64,000 nucleotides of DNA. It comes from Psychroserpens algicola (lineage in GTDB: Bacteria > Bacteroidota > Bacteroidia > Flavobacteriales > Flavobacteriaceae). The DNA lies in assembly GCF_014526325.1 (NCBI RefSeq), contig NZ_JACNMJ010000001.1, positions 620,001-684,000 on the forward strand. Direction: 5' to 3'. The translations under genes and the position numbers were made by a program. Under the pieces are notes generated by a model. It worked only from the letters and a program-made list of their open reading frames with translations, did not search any database and was not told the DNA's origin. Of this stretch, positions 30,318-39,238 are shown piece after piece (within the stretch, counting starts at the first letter, position 1; each line of letters starts with the position of its first letter).

Positions 30318-30382
30318 GGAAAAATTGACATCTCACAAGGAAAAAATTCTATTCTAAACCCTTTAACAACATTGCATCTTTG
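30318..30382 (+). promoter_or_regulatory. Activator-type promoter module, copy 2
   Basis: GGAAAAATTGACA at 30318-30330 and CATTGCATCTTTG at 30370-30382, in the same register as copy 1, with shared CA, AGG, AAA and ATTCT elements between. The position before the AhpD-like gene (ATG at 30420) suggests class II activation by the neighbouring AraC regulator. Confidence 0.75.
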
Positions 30383-30419
30383 CAGTGTAAATAATTAATA
30401 AACATTTAAAATACATATT

Positions 30420-30968
30420 ATGAACACATTTAATGTACCCACAAAAGAAAACGTAAGCCCAAACAATCAGGCTATTTTTGACAACCTAAATAATGCTTTA
30501 GGATTTGTACCAAACCTATATGCAACATATGCTCATAGTGATACAGCCCTTGAAAACTACTTGACATTTGCTAATGCAAAAACCTCGTTAACCGCTAAAG
30601 AAAAAGAAGTTGTAAACCTTGCTGTAAGTCAGGTAAATGAATGTCTCTATTGCTTATCTGCTCATACAGCTATTGGAAAAATGAACGGATTTACAGAAGA
30701 TCAGATTTTAGAATTAAGAGCTGGTTTTTCTACAACCGATTCAAAATTTGATGCATTGGCAAAATTAGCCAAAAACATCACTGAAAACAGAGGAAGAACA
30801 ACGCCATCCGTTTTAGAAGACTTCTTTAATGCAGGCTATACAAAAGGTAATTTAATTGATGTTATTTCTTTGGTAGGTGAAAAAACCATTTCGAACTACA
30901 CACATAACACAACTCAGGTTCCTGTTGACTTTCCTGAAGCTCAACCTTTAACATTACAAACTATATAA
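30420..30968 (+). CDS. Carboxymuconolactone decarboxylase/AhpD-like protein
   Basis: 182 residues. The AhpD-type redox motif is NECLYCLSAHT: Cys75, Cys78 and His82. The helical context LTAKEKEVVNLAVSQVN matches the peroxidase-associated CMD family. Such proteins reduce peroxides or disulfides, or pass electrons in AhpC systems. No ahpC is next to it. It is driven by promoter module 2 and ends 32 bp before a cupredoxin-like gene, so the two probably form an operon. Confidence 0.9.
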   Translation: MNTFNVPTKENVSPNNQAIFDNLNNALGFVPNLYATYAHSDTALENYLTFANAKTSLTAKEKEVVNLAVSQVNECLYCLSAHTAIGKMNGFTEDQILELRAGFSTTDSKFDALAKLAKNITENRGRTTPSVLEDFFNAGYTKGNLIDVISLVGEKTISNYTHNTTQVPVDFPEAQPLTLQTI

Positions 30969-31000
30969 TCATAAAAAACAGAAACAAAACACATAAAATC

Positions 31001-31375
31001 ATGAAAAAAATCATTTCAATTCTCGTCATTGCCTTTGCATTTACATTAACTACAAATGCTCAAAATCATATGAGTAAAGACAAAGCGACCGTAGTTGCTT
31101 TAGAACAAACAAAAGGAGAATTTACCCAAAAGGAAATTACCTTAAAAGCTGGTGCTTATATCTTTGAAATCACTAACAGTAATGTTGGCCATGACGTAGG
31201 CTTCGTTCTAGCTCCAAAATCAAATCCTGATGCTCATATCAAAACGGCTTATGTAACAAAAGCGGTTCAAAACAATTCAAAAGAGACATCAAATATTACA
31301 ACCTTGGAAAAAGGAGAGTATGTTTACTTTTGTCCGTTAAATCCAACACCTCAATACACATTGATTGTGAAGTAG
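31001..31375 (+). CDS. Exported cupredoxin-fold protein with an incomplete copper site
   Basis: 124 residues. A signal peptide (1-20, ending TTNAQ) precedes a cupredoxin beta-barrel. The plausible copper ligands His64 (NVGHDVGF) and Cys111 (YVYFCPLNPTPQY) are present, but the second His and the axial Met that normally follow Cys are absent, the loop reading CPLNPTPQYT. It may bind copper weakly, bind another ligand, or be a structural homologue. Operon with the AhpD-like gene, 32 bp away. Terminated by a strong hairpin. Confidence 0.8.
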   Translation: MKKIISILVIAFAFTLTTNAQNHMSKDKATVVALEQTKGEFTQKEITLKAGAYIFEITNSNVGHDVGFVLAPKSNPDAHIKTAYVTKAVQNNSKETSNITTLEKGEYVYFCPLNPTPQYTLIVK

Positions 31376-31399
31376 TGTACATCACTAAACAGGGATTAT

Positions 31400-31440
31400 A
31401 AAAAAGGAGTGTTTTTAGTTTTAAAAAACACTCCTTTTTT
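31400..31440. terminator. Bidirectional terminator
   Basis: A 17-bp stem (A6-GGAGTG-T5 and its complement), 7-base loop, between the cupredoxin gene and ppc; its T run reaches the ppc stop. Confidence 0.9.
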
Positions 31441-34022
31441 TATGCTGAATTTCTACTAGCATTAATATTTCCGAAGAGTGAGCGTGTCACAATTTTCTCA
31501 AAAACAGCTATCTGCTCTTCATCCCTAACCTCAGCTTTTTCTAGCTCCTGAATTTTCTTAAGAGCATATTGCTGAATGGTTAAAAGCGGTAAAACGATAG
31601 ACTCTCTCATGTCAATAGACGCTTTACCTGCAGGTTCTTCTTCCATGAGTTCCTTTGATCCCGTAAGTTTTAATAAGAGACGTTTTGAGGTTTCGTACTC
31701 GGTGTAAATGATGGTCCAAAATGCACCAAATTCTTCGTTATCTGCCATATATTTTGTCAGATCAAAAAATGATTTTGATAAAGACATCATACTGTTTTCT
31801 ACTAGAGTTTTAAAGAAGCTCGAGCTTGAATACAGCTTTTTTACACGATCAAATTGACCTTTTTCCTCATAGTACTTAAGGGCTGTACCAACTCCAAAAA
31901 AGCCAGGTACATTTTGTTTTAACTGACTCCAACTGCCAACAAATGGAATTGCTCTCAAGTCTTCAAAAATTAACTTATCAGATGTTCCTCGTTTAGATGG
32001 TCGACTACCAATATTAGTTTTCGCATAGTATTTTAAAGTACTCATACGCTCTAAATAAGGCACAAACATTGGGTGGTTCTTAAATTCTGAATAGGCTTTG
32101 TAGCTCAAGCTTGCTAAATCATCCATGACTTTGATGTTTTCCTTAAGCATCGCAGCATTGGTATCATTTAATCGATTTAAAATACCAGAACTTATTAATT
32201 GTTCTAAGTTATATTGAGAAGACTCTAAAGTTCCAAAATTAGAACTAATGGTCTGACCTTGAATAGTTAACTGCACTTCTTTATCTTCGATTGTTGGTCC
32301 TAAAGACGCATAAAACTGATGTGTTTTCCCACCTCCTCTAGCTGGTGGTCCTCCTCTACCATCAAAGAAAATAACCGTTACATCGTATTTTCTTGACACT
32401 TGAGTAAGACGTTCTTTAGCCTTAAAAATAGCCCAGTTTGCCATTAGGTATCCACCATCTTTTGTACCATCACTAAAGCCTAACATGATAGTTTGCCTAT
32501 TTCCACGTTTTTTCAAATGCTTCGCATAGTCTGGATTAGTATATAATTCTTCCATAACAGCAGGTGCATTTTCTAAATCGGTAATGGTCTCAAATAAAGG
32601 TCCTATATCTACGGTTAATTCCTCTTGAAATGCAACAAGCTTCAGCATGGCGTAAAGCTGCATTACATTAAGTGTGGTTTGGTTATTACTGATAATGTAT
32701 CGACTTGCAGCTTTCTCACCATTGGTTTCCTGAATGGTTTTTATCGCCTTCATCGTATTTAATGTCTTTAAAACGTCTTCTTCATCAAATAAAGATACAT
32801 CGACAGAACCCTTAATTTTTGAAAGCACTTTAACTTGTTCTTTTTCAGTTAAATCATGATAGTTTTTTGGGAAAATAGAACTTCCAGAAGCAATAACTTT
32901 ATCGACCATTGCATTAAAAACTGCTGCATGAGCTCTACTGTCTTGACGAATATCTAATATTCCGAAGTGAAAGCCAAACAACTGTGTTTTATTGAGCAAA
33001 CTGTTCACTTCGTCAATATATAAGGATTGATGATCTTTTTTAACAATTGCTTTAATGTCGTTTAGTTCTGAAACTAAATGCGCTAAAGTAATTGGGTTTT
33101 TCTGAGATGTGGTAAATGCTTTATATAATTGAATTTCAATTTTAGATATACGATCTTCAACACCGTTAAAAGTCAGTTTACGCTTTAAGCGTCTGATATC
33201 TCTATAATAATTTTTAAGTATGGTTTCTCGTAACCTAGCTGCAACTTTAAGTGTAATTTCTGGGGTTACAAAAGGGTTCCCATCACGATCACCTCCTGGC
33301 CAGAATCCTATATTGATGATGTCGTTTTCAATGTGTTTCCCTTCAAATATATTTTGCTGTATATAGTCGTAAATTTGTCCGAAAGAATAATAAAAAACAT
33401 GCTCTAAATACCAAATTAAACTCACAGCTTCGTCATAAGGTGTGGGCTTTTTATGCTTAAAAAAAGGCGTTTTTCCTAGTTGAGCAAGAAGGTCATTTAT
33501 TCTTAACAGATCATTTTCTTTAATCGCCTCGGTTAAATCTGTAATAATTCCCAACACACTACCAGGATAAAACTGGGTTGGATGTGCTGTTAAAACAATT
33601 CTGACTTTAAATTCTTCCAGATAGCGCTGTAAATCTTCAAGCTTGTTTTCAGAAATGGCTGATTCTTTTAAGCTTCTCAGCGTTCCGATACCATCCATAT
33701 TATTTACTATTGGAAATGCTGCATCCTCAATAGCATCAAATAAAACCACCTGTCTTTCGATGTATTGAATAAACCTGAATAACAAATTTAACTGACTTTC
33801 TTTTGAACGTCTTGCCTGATATTTTTTGAAAAATGTTTCAACAATAATTGTTGGATCATCACCTGCCTTAAACCCTTTTTGACAGGTTTCATGAAACAAA
33901 GGCAATAACGCACCTGTTTTAGTTATTGAATCGAAAGGTAAGGTCATGAAAATACTGTTGTATATCTGGTATTTTGACTTTACATTTTGCTTAAACCTTG
34001 TTAGTTTGGGTTGTGTAGACAT
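31440..34022 (-). CDS. ppc: Phosphoenolpyruvate carboxylase
   Basis: 860 residues. The catalytic His segment (RIVLTAHPTQF) lies near residue 140, and the PEP/bicarbonate-site segments are FGFHFGILDIRQDSRAH, MLGFSDGTKDGGYLMANW and FFDGRGGPPARGGGKTHQF. It carboxylates PEP to oxaloacetate, replenishing the TCA cycle. The C-terminus differs from the QNTG ending of classical enzymes: here it ends RNSA, as I recall in other Bacteroidetes members. Monocistronic. Confidence 0.95.
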   Translation of the reverse strand: MSTQPKLTRFKQNVKSKYQIYNSIFMTLPFDSITKTGALLPLFHETCQKGFKAGDDPTIIVETFFKKYQARRSKESQLNLLFRFIQYIERQVVLFDAIEDAAFPIVNNMDGIGTLRSLKESAISENKLEDLQRYLEEFKVRIVLTAHPTQFYPGSVLGIITDLTEAIKENDLLRINDLLAQLGKTPFFKHKKPTPYDEAVSLIWYLEHVFYYSFGQIYDYIQQNIFEGKHIENDIINIGFWPGGDRDGNPFVTPEITLKVAARLRETILKNYYRDIRRLKRKLTFNGVEDRISKIEIQLYKAFTTSQKNPITLAHLVSELNDIKAIVKKDHQSLYIDEVNSLLNKTQLFGFHFGILDIRQDSRAHAAVFNAMVDKVIASGSSIFPKNYHDLTEKEQVKVLSKIKGSVDVSLFDEEDVLKTLNTMKAIKTIQETNGEKAASRYIISNNQTTLNVMQLYAMLKLVAFQEELTVDIGPLFETITDLENAPAVMEELYTNPDYAKHLKKRGNRQTIMLGFSDGTKDGGYLMANWAIFKAKERLTQVSRKYDVTVIFFDGRGGPPARGGGKTHQFYASLGPTIEDKEVQLTIQGQTISSNFGTLESSQYNLEQLISSGILNRLNDTNAAMLKENIKVMDDLASLSYKAYSEFKNHPMFVPYLERMSTLKYYAKTNIGSRPSKRGTSDKLIFEDLRAIPFVGSWSQLKQNVPGFFGVGTALKYYEEKGQFDRVKKLYSSSSFFKTLVENSMMSLSKSFFDLTKYMADNEEFGAFWTIIYTEYETSKRLLLKLTGSKELMEEEPAGKASIDMRESIVLPLLTIQQYALKKIQELEKAEVRDEEQIAVFEKIVTRSLFGNINASRNSA

Positions 34023-34265
34023 CTTAAAACTTTTTATAAAGGTAGTGAAGCTTCATTATTTTTATAAATAATTCAGCGTTTTTGCGAAATTCCCAAAATA
34101 AAGACAATCAATTGATAATGATTTATTTATTTACGTGTTTTATTGCTAATACAATTATGCTTTTAAGTCATAAAAAAAACCAAAATAGGTTTTGATTTAA
34201 ATATAATTATTTTAGATTTGATCTTATCAATATAGTATTTTTTCTACACTTTTAAATCGCTCTAA

Positions 34266-36638
34266 ATGAAACCATCATTTTCTATTATTTGCCTCAGAAT
34301 CAGTTTACTTTTTTTATGTATTTTCTCCTTCCTTACTGGGTTCTCTCAAGAAAACACGAATGTAATTGAGTCATATGCGACATATTCAAAATTACCTAGA
34401 GAAATAGCTTACGTTCATTTGAATAAATCAATATATATCAAAGGTGAATGTATTGGCTTTAGTGCATATATACTAGATAAAAACACTAAAAAACCCTCTA
34501 GTATAACGACCAATCTGTACTGTACGGTTTCTAATAAAGACCGCTCAATTGTAAAAAGTCAAATGATAAAAGTTAACAACGGTTATGCCGTTGGAACTTT
34601 TGATGTTAATGAAGATTTTACATCTGGTGACTACACATTTATGGCCTATACCAACTGGATGAAAAATTTTGATGAACAGAATATTTTTGTAGAGTCTATA
34701 AAAATTATTGATCCGGAAACGGATAATATTATTAAATCGGAAACTATTGAAAATAATTTAGACGCTCAATTTTTACCAGAAGGCGGACATCTTGTTGCTG
34801 ATATTCAAAACACTATAGGTATTGTTGTAAAAAACACAGAAGGGTTTGGTGTGCCTCAGATAACAGGCGAAATTTTAGACAATACCAACACTGCTGTAAG
34901 TTCGTTTAAAACTAATGACTTAGGCATTGGGCGCGTATTACTCACTCCAATAATTGGGCAATCTTATACGGCTAAAATTGAGCATTTAGGTAAAACATTC
35001 AACTTCAACATTAGTGATATTAAACCAAGAGGCATAGCCTTATCTTTAACAGATCTGGGTAAAAATGTAGCCATCAAACTCAGCACCAATACATCTACCT
35101 TATCAGATATCAAAAATAACACCTACAAACTTGCCATACATAATGGAAATGAAATGAAAGTGATTGATTTTGGTTTTGAAAACCTAGACGTGTTGAAACT
35201 CATAAAAAAGCAAGATTTAAATCCAGGTATCAATATTTTTACGGTCTTCGATAAAACTAACAAACCTTTATTAGAGCGTCTTTATTTTAATCATGATAAA
35301 GTTAATATCCGTTCCGTTAATAATCCTAAAGTCACAAAAGATTTTGATTCTTTAAAAGTTAGTTTTTCAGTAAATAAGCTTAGTGCTAACACAAAACACA
35401 ATATGAGTGTTTCCGTTTTACACTCAGACACCAAGTCATATGGTAGCCACCAAAACATTGCATCATACACTTTATTGCAACCCTATGTGAATGGCTACAT
35501 AGAAAATGGCGCCTATTATTTTCAAAATATTGACCGAAAAAAGAAATATGAACTTGATAATCTTTTAATCACTCAAGGATGGAGCAGTTATGATTGGAAT
35601 ACGATTTTTAATAAACCACCTACAAATACATTTGTATTTGAGAATGGCATCGGTTTTCAGGCCAATATCAATTCAAAAAAATCTAATCAATTTTTAATGT
35701 TTGCGCTAAGAGAAAGCAAAGGTGACGTATTTGTCGTTGGAGATTCTGAAAAAAGCTTTATTAAAACCGGACTTTTTCCTAGTGATAATGAAAAATTAAA
35801 CATCGGTGAAATTAACAGTAAAGGTAAAATGGATGAGCCTAATCTTTATATTCAATTTTCACCTTCAAAGATTCCAGAATATATCAATTCATACAAGGTT
35901 TTAAAACCAAACTCAATTCCGTACACTGTAGCCACTCAAATACAACCGTTTGCATCATCAATTTTAGATGGCACTCAAGAACTCGATGAAGTTCTTATCG
36001 AAGCTAAAAGGGAAGAAACCAGAATGGAACAACTAGAACGGCGAGCTGCTGGAACGCTCGATTTTTTTGATGACAGAAAGCGACGATCTAACAGAACTTT
36101 AGCACAGTATTTAAGCAGAAAAGGCTTTGTAACTTCAGATTATGGAGGCATATTAACTATTACAGTTAGAAATCCTTTAACACCAAACAACACAACTCCA
36201 GTTGTGTATTTAAATGGTAGTTTACTCTCCGATTTCGGATTTCTAGCAACGTTTGATATGAATAGTGTTGATTATATTGAAATTAACAAATCTGGTGTTG
36301 GAGAAGGTATGCGAGGAGGTGCTGGTGTTATTAAATTATGGACTGATCCCAACATTCAATTTAGATCGCAGTATGGAGAAAACTATAAGGATTATGAGTT
36401 TCCGTTAACCTTCTCAAAAGCAAAAACATTTTACACACCTAAATATAATTTTTACAAAAGTCAGTTTTTTAAAGAATATGGTGTGGTTGGTTGGAAACCA
36501 AAAGTTGTATTGGATACCGATGGAATTGCTAGATTTCAAGTCTTTGACACCTCTAATGATTATATTAAAATTTTTGTTGAGGGAATTGATAATGATGGAA
36601 ATTTTATAATAGATGAAAAAATTATAACAGTCAATTAA
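34266..36638 (+). CDS. Secreted MG2-like protein with a TonB-plug-like C-terminal part and no barrel
   Basis: 790 residues. A signal peptide (about 1-27, ending GFSQ) is followed by a macroglobulin MG2-like domain (about 45-140, EIAYVHLNKSIYIKGECIGF), more beta-sandwich repeats, and then, from about residue 580, a plug-like region with DEVLIEAKREE, GSLLSDFGF and MRGGAGVIKLW resembling TonB-receptor plug hallmarks. The chain ends about 100 residues after the plug, so no 22-strand barrel can form. Families of this build occur across Bacteroidetes; function is unknown, and the plug may dock to the envelope or bind a partner. Confidence 0.78.
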   Translation: MKPSFSIICLRISLLFLCIFSFLTGFSQENTNVIESYATYSKLPREIAYVHLNKSIYIKGECIGFSAYILDKNTKKPSSITTNLYCTVSNKDRSIVKSQMIKVNNGYAVGTFDVNEDFTSGDYTFMAYTNWMKNFDEQNIFVESIKIIDPETDNIIKSETIENNLDAQFLPEGGHLVADIQNTIGIVVKNTEGFGVPQITGEILDNTNTAVSSFKTNDLGIGRVLLTPIIGQSYTAKIEHLGKTFNFNISDIKPRGIALSLTDLGKNVAIKLSTNTSTLSDIKNNTYKLAIHNGNEMKVIDFGFENLDVLKLIKKQDLNPGINIFTVFDKTNKPLLERLYFNHDKVNIRSVNNPKVTKDFDSLKVSFSVNKLSANTKHNMSVSVLHSDTKSYGSHQNIASYTLLQPYVNGYIENGAYYFQNIDRKKKYELDNLLITQGWSSYDWNTIFNKPPTNTFVFENGIGFQANINSKKSNQFLMFALRESKGDVFVVGDSEKSFIKTGLFPSDNEKLNIGEINSKGKMDEPNLYIQFSPSKIPEYINSYKVLKPNSIPYTVATQIQPFASSILDGTQELDEVLIEAKREETRMEQLERRAAGTLDFFDDRKRRSNRTLAQYLSRKGFVTSDYGGILTITVRNPLTPNNTTPVVYLNGSLLSDFGFLATFDMNSVDYIEINKSGVGEGMRGGAGVIKLWTDPNIQFRSQYGENYKDYEFPLTFSKAKTFYTPKYNFYKSQFFKEYGVVGWKPKVVLDTDGIARFQVFDTSNDYIKIFVEGIDNDGNFIIDEKIITVN

Positions 36639-36865
36639 TGGTTTACTATCACATAAGAATGTGAATTAATTGATGCTTAAAAACTTAGTTAAAAGCCATT
36701 TCAATTTTATATGATTAAATGAGACTTTTCAATAAAAAAAGAATAACTCAATCTATAATAGCTTACTTAACGGATTTATAAGAGTAAAATCTTTTGGATT
36801 GACTTAGGTCTATAATAGAGTTATTTTGTAACTTTAGACCTTAAAAATCTTTAAAAGAAAAATTA

Positions 36866-38185
36866 ATGAAAAACAAAACTACTTACATTAGAAATTTTTA
36901 TTTAAAAGCTATAGATAAGCGTTTCGTACTTACCCTTATTCTTGCTTTAACATATTCAACGTTTTCGTTTTCACAAGTTCAAGTTGTTGGAGGTCCTTAC
37001 TATATGGATGGTCCTGCATGTGAATACCCGGAAGTTTTTGACATAAATAATGAGGCCATTTCAATTCCTAGTGCTGTTACAGTTTCTTCTGGAGAGGCAA
37101 GAGGAACAGCAACATGTTCTGTAATTAATGTGACCTATAATGGTTTTTCTGGACCAGCTCAAACGGCTTTCCAATACGCTGTTGATATTTGGGCTAATAC
37201 CATAGAATCTACTGTGCCTATTACGATCAATGCGAACTATGTAGAACTTAATCCTGGTGTTTTAGGAAGTGCAGGTGCTACGGGATTTTATCAATTAACT
37301 GGAGGAGATATATTACCTAATACTATTTACCCAGCTGCTTTAGCAGAAAAATTAGTTGGTACCGAATTAGGTGGAGCTAACTCTATTGATATCCAAGCTA
37401 ACTTTAGTAATCAAATCAACTGGTATTTTGGATTAGATGCTAGTCCTAGTTTTAACCAGTTTGACTTTGTATCTGTTGTATTACATGAACTTGGTCATGG
37501 CTTAGGTTTTCTTGGTTTCGGAAGAACAAATGCAAATGGTACAGAAGGTCTTTTAAGAAACTCTGGGTTTTTAAGCCCTTATGATAATTATGTAGAAAAT
37601 GGAGCAGGGATTGATATCGATCAATTTGCCGATCCTTCTTTCGCACTACTCACTCAGTACACAAGTGGAGATTTATTTAGCAATAGTCCTTTAGCAACTG
37701 CTGCAAATAATGGAGTTCGTCCTGAGATTTGGGCGCCAAGTAATTTTAATCCTGGATCTAGTTATAGCCATTGGGATGATAATGTATTCCCAAACAATAA
37801 TGAAAACTCATTAATGACTCCATCTATTGGAAACGGTCAAGCTAATCACAATACAGGACCAATTACACGTGCGCTTTTCGAAGAAATGGGATGGACTATT
37901 TGTGATGCACTTAGCGTTGATGAATTCACATTAGAAAGTCTGCAAGTTTCTCCTAATCCATTTAATGAGGATATAAGAATCGTACTTCCAGGAAATTATA
38001 ACGATAGTGATTTTAACATTTCAGTATTTGATATCAATGGAAGAGTTGTTTTTGAAAAAGAAACATCAAGCATTAATAGAATTATTGATCTTAATTTATC
38101 TGAACTACAAACTTCAGTATATTTTATGAAAATCAATGATACCAATAGTGGTTTATCTGTAACTAAAAAAATTGTAAGACAATAA
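36866..38185 (+). CDS. T9SS-sorted zinc metalloprotease
   Basis: 439 residues. A signal region (about 15-35, before SFSQVQVVG) is followed by a catalytic domain with HELGHGLGF (His207, Glu208, His211) and a Met-turn-like SLMTP segment near 320. A type A T9SS sorting domain takes the last ~80 residues (from DEFTLESLQVSPNPF, ending KKIVRQ). A canonical third metzincin ligand at HxxGxxH is not present, because the motif continues GLGFLGF, so the third ligand must come from elsewhere. An intact sorting domain predicts surface or secreted localisation. Upstream 36767-36842 is AT-rich with two CTATAATAG copies. Confidence 0.85.
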   Translation: MKNKTTYIRNFYLKAIDKRFVLTLILALTYSTFSFSQVQVVGGPYYMDGPACEYPEVFDINNEAISIPSAVTVSSGEARGTATCSVINVTYNGFSGPAQTAFQYAVDIWANTIESTVPITINANYVELNPGVLGSAGATGFYQLTGGDILPNTIYPAALAEKLVGTELGGANSIDIQANFSNQINWYFGLDASPSFNQFDFVSVVLHELGHGLGFLGFGRTNANGTEGLLRNSGFLSPYDNYVENGAGIDIDQFADPSFALLTQYTSGDLFSNSPLATAANNGVRPEIWAPSNFNPGSSYSHWDDNVFPNNNENSLMTPSIGNGQANHNTGPITRALFEEMGWTICDALSVDEFTLESLQVSPNPFNEDIRIVLPGNYNDSDFNISVFDINGRVVFEKETSSINRIIDLNLSELQTSVYFMKINDTNSGLSVTKKIVRQ

Positions 38186-38207
38186 GCTAAGCTTAAGGTC
38201 ACATATA

Positions 38208-38240
38208 AAAAAACCCACAACGTTTTGTTGTGGGTTTTTT
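38208..38240. terminator. Bidirectional terminator
   Basis: A 14-bp stem (A6-CCCACAAC and its complement), 5-base loop, T run on both strands; between the metalloprotease gene and ssb. Confidence 0.9.
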
Positions 38241-38263
38241 ATTTTCAATATATAATAATATCA

Positions 38264-38596
38264 TTATTTACTTAACATCAACAATTCGTTGCAGATGATT
38301 TCAGTTGTATAGCGTTTTACACCATCTTTATCTTCCCATGAACGGTTGGTTAATTTACCTTCAACAGCAATTTCTTTGCCTTTTGTAACATAATCTTCAA
38401 CCACTTTTACAAGTCCGCCACGAACGACAATATTATGCCAATGTGCGCGCTCTACCTTGTTTCCTTCTTTGTCTTTGTAGCTGTCATCTGTAGCTAAAGA
38501 GAATTTAGCCATTTTGTTTCCGTCTTCGAAGTTGATAATTTCTGGATCTTGTCCTAATCTTCCAATCAACTGTACTTTGTTTCTAAGTGCATTCAT
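38264..38596 (-). CDS. ssb: Single-stranded DNA-binding protein, short form
   Basis: 110 residues from the ATG at 38596; the track of open frame to 38629 would add an unlikely leader. The OB-fold core is clear: NKVQLIGRLGQDPE, MAKFSLATDDSY and WHNIVVRGGLV. It lacks the Gly/Pro-rich linker and acidic tail (DDIPF) by which SSB recruits partners, ending instead NELLMLSK. Short tail-less SSBs are common as second copies in flavobacteria. It binds ssDNA during replication, repair or transformation. The IS1595-type element at 38725 lies 128 bp upstream. Confidence 0.92.
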   Translation of the reverse strand: MNALRNKVQLIGRLGQDPEIINFEDGNKMAKFSLATDDSYKDKEGNKVERAHWHNIVVRGGLVKVVEDYVTKGKEIAVEGKLTNRSWEDKDGVKRYTTEIICNELLMLSK

Positions 38597-38716
38597 AATT
38601 TTTAAATTTATGCTTACCAGTAAAGGCAAGCGTGTTAAACAGTTAATACTATTGAACCTTCATTGATTCAACAGTGCAAATATGATATGGTTTGCAAATC
38701 AAAGTCGGTTGTTACT

Positions 38717-38724
38717 TATTTAAA
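38717..38724. repeat. Left 8-bp target-site duplication
   Basis: TATTTAAA directly before the left end of the element; an identical copy follows the right end at 42461-42468. 8-bp duplications are typical of the IS1595 family. Confidence 0.9.
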
Positions 38725-38749
38725 GGGAACTATATACAACAATACACTA
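38725..38749 (+). repeat. Left terminal inverted repeat of the IS1595-type element
   Basis: 25 bp beginning GGGAACTATATACAAC and ending TACACTA. It pairs with 42436-42460 with three mismatches (positions 9, 17 and 18). Confidence 0.9.
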
Positions 38750-38753
38750 AAAA

Positions 38754-38924
38754 ATGAAAAAAACAAACACAGATTACGTAATTGAGGAACTTAAGAGAAT
38801 AACATTTCCATTACCTAGAAAACGAATGACATCGTCTCAGTTAAAAGAAATTGAGAATCAAATTGAAGAAATAGAGGAATCTATATTAGTTTTTAAAGAA
38901 CATATGAAACGTTTTAAAACTTAA
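38754..38924 (+). CDS. Cargo gene: 56-residue coiled-coil peptide
   Basis: ATG at 38754, just inside the left terminal repeat; TAA at 38922-38924. The chain is charged and helical: a basic stretch (FPLPRKRMTSSQ) and then a heptad-like LKEIENQIEEIEESILVFKE. No domain is recognised. The first base of its stop overlaps the stop of the convergent 67-residue gene. The role in the element is unknown; a short coiled coil could be a DNA-binding or transposase-partner peptide. Confidence 0.6.
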   Translation: MKKTNTDYVIEELKRITFPLPRKRMTSSQLKEIENQIEEIEESILVFKEHMKRFKT

Positions 38925-39124
38925 TCCCATTCAACAGTTAACTCATCATAACCTAAAGTGTCGGGGGTTACTTTTAATGTGATTAAATTTTCGTGGTGCA
39001 TTATTTTTAGAATTACATAAACTTCATTACCATGTTTTAAATAATCACCCTTTCTAGGTACTGATTGAAGATTAAGTACTGCAATTTCATTACCATTTGA
39101 TTGATTTACTATTCTGAATTTCAT
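38921..39124 (-). CDS. Cargo gene: 67-residue SH3-like hypothetical protein
   Basis: 67 residues. The beta-rich sequence (FRIVNQSNGNEIAVLNL, RKGDYLKHGNEVYVILKIM, LITLKVTP) with alternating hydrophobics suggests a small SH3-like barrel. No catalytic residues are evident. The stop codons of this gene and the convergent 56-codon gene overlap in the palindrome TTAA. Not recognised. Confidence 0.6.
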   Translation of the reverse strand: MKFRIVNQSNGNEIAVLNLQSVPRKGDYLKHGNEVYVILKIMHHENLITLKVTPDTLGYDELTVEWD

Positions 39125-39238
39125 TTGGTTGGTTTTTAAAAGTTAAACATCTAATATACAATAAAATGAAAAATATATTTAACAACAATACACCAAGAGG
39201 TGCGAAAAAAATTAGGCTATGAGTGATAAACTAATTTT

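Noticed and set aside
30113-30420. Whole-region duplication that would explain the two promoter modules.
   Set aside because: Sequence after the -7 box differs between the copies, so only the regulatory elements are shared.
34171-34190. Hairpin AAAACC-AAAATA-GGTTTT upstream of the MG2-like gene.
   Set aside because: It lies downstream of no gene end, has a weak stem and no T run of note; not a convincing terminator.
39182-39193. ACAACAATACAC, 12 bp shared with the left terminal repeat (38736-38747).
   Set aside because: No GGGAACTA end precedes it and no duplication is seen, so it is not a second element end; it may be chance in AT-rich DNA.
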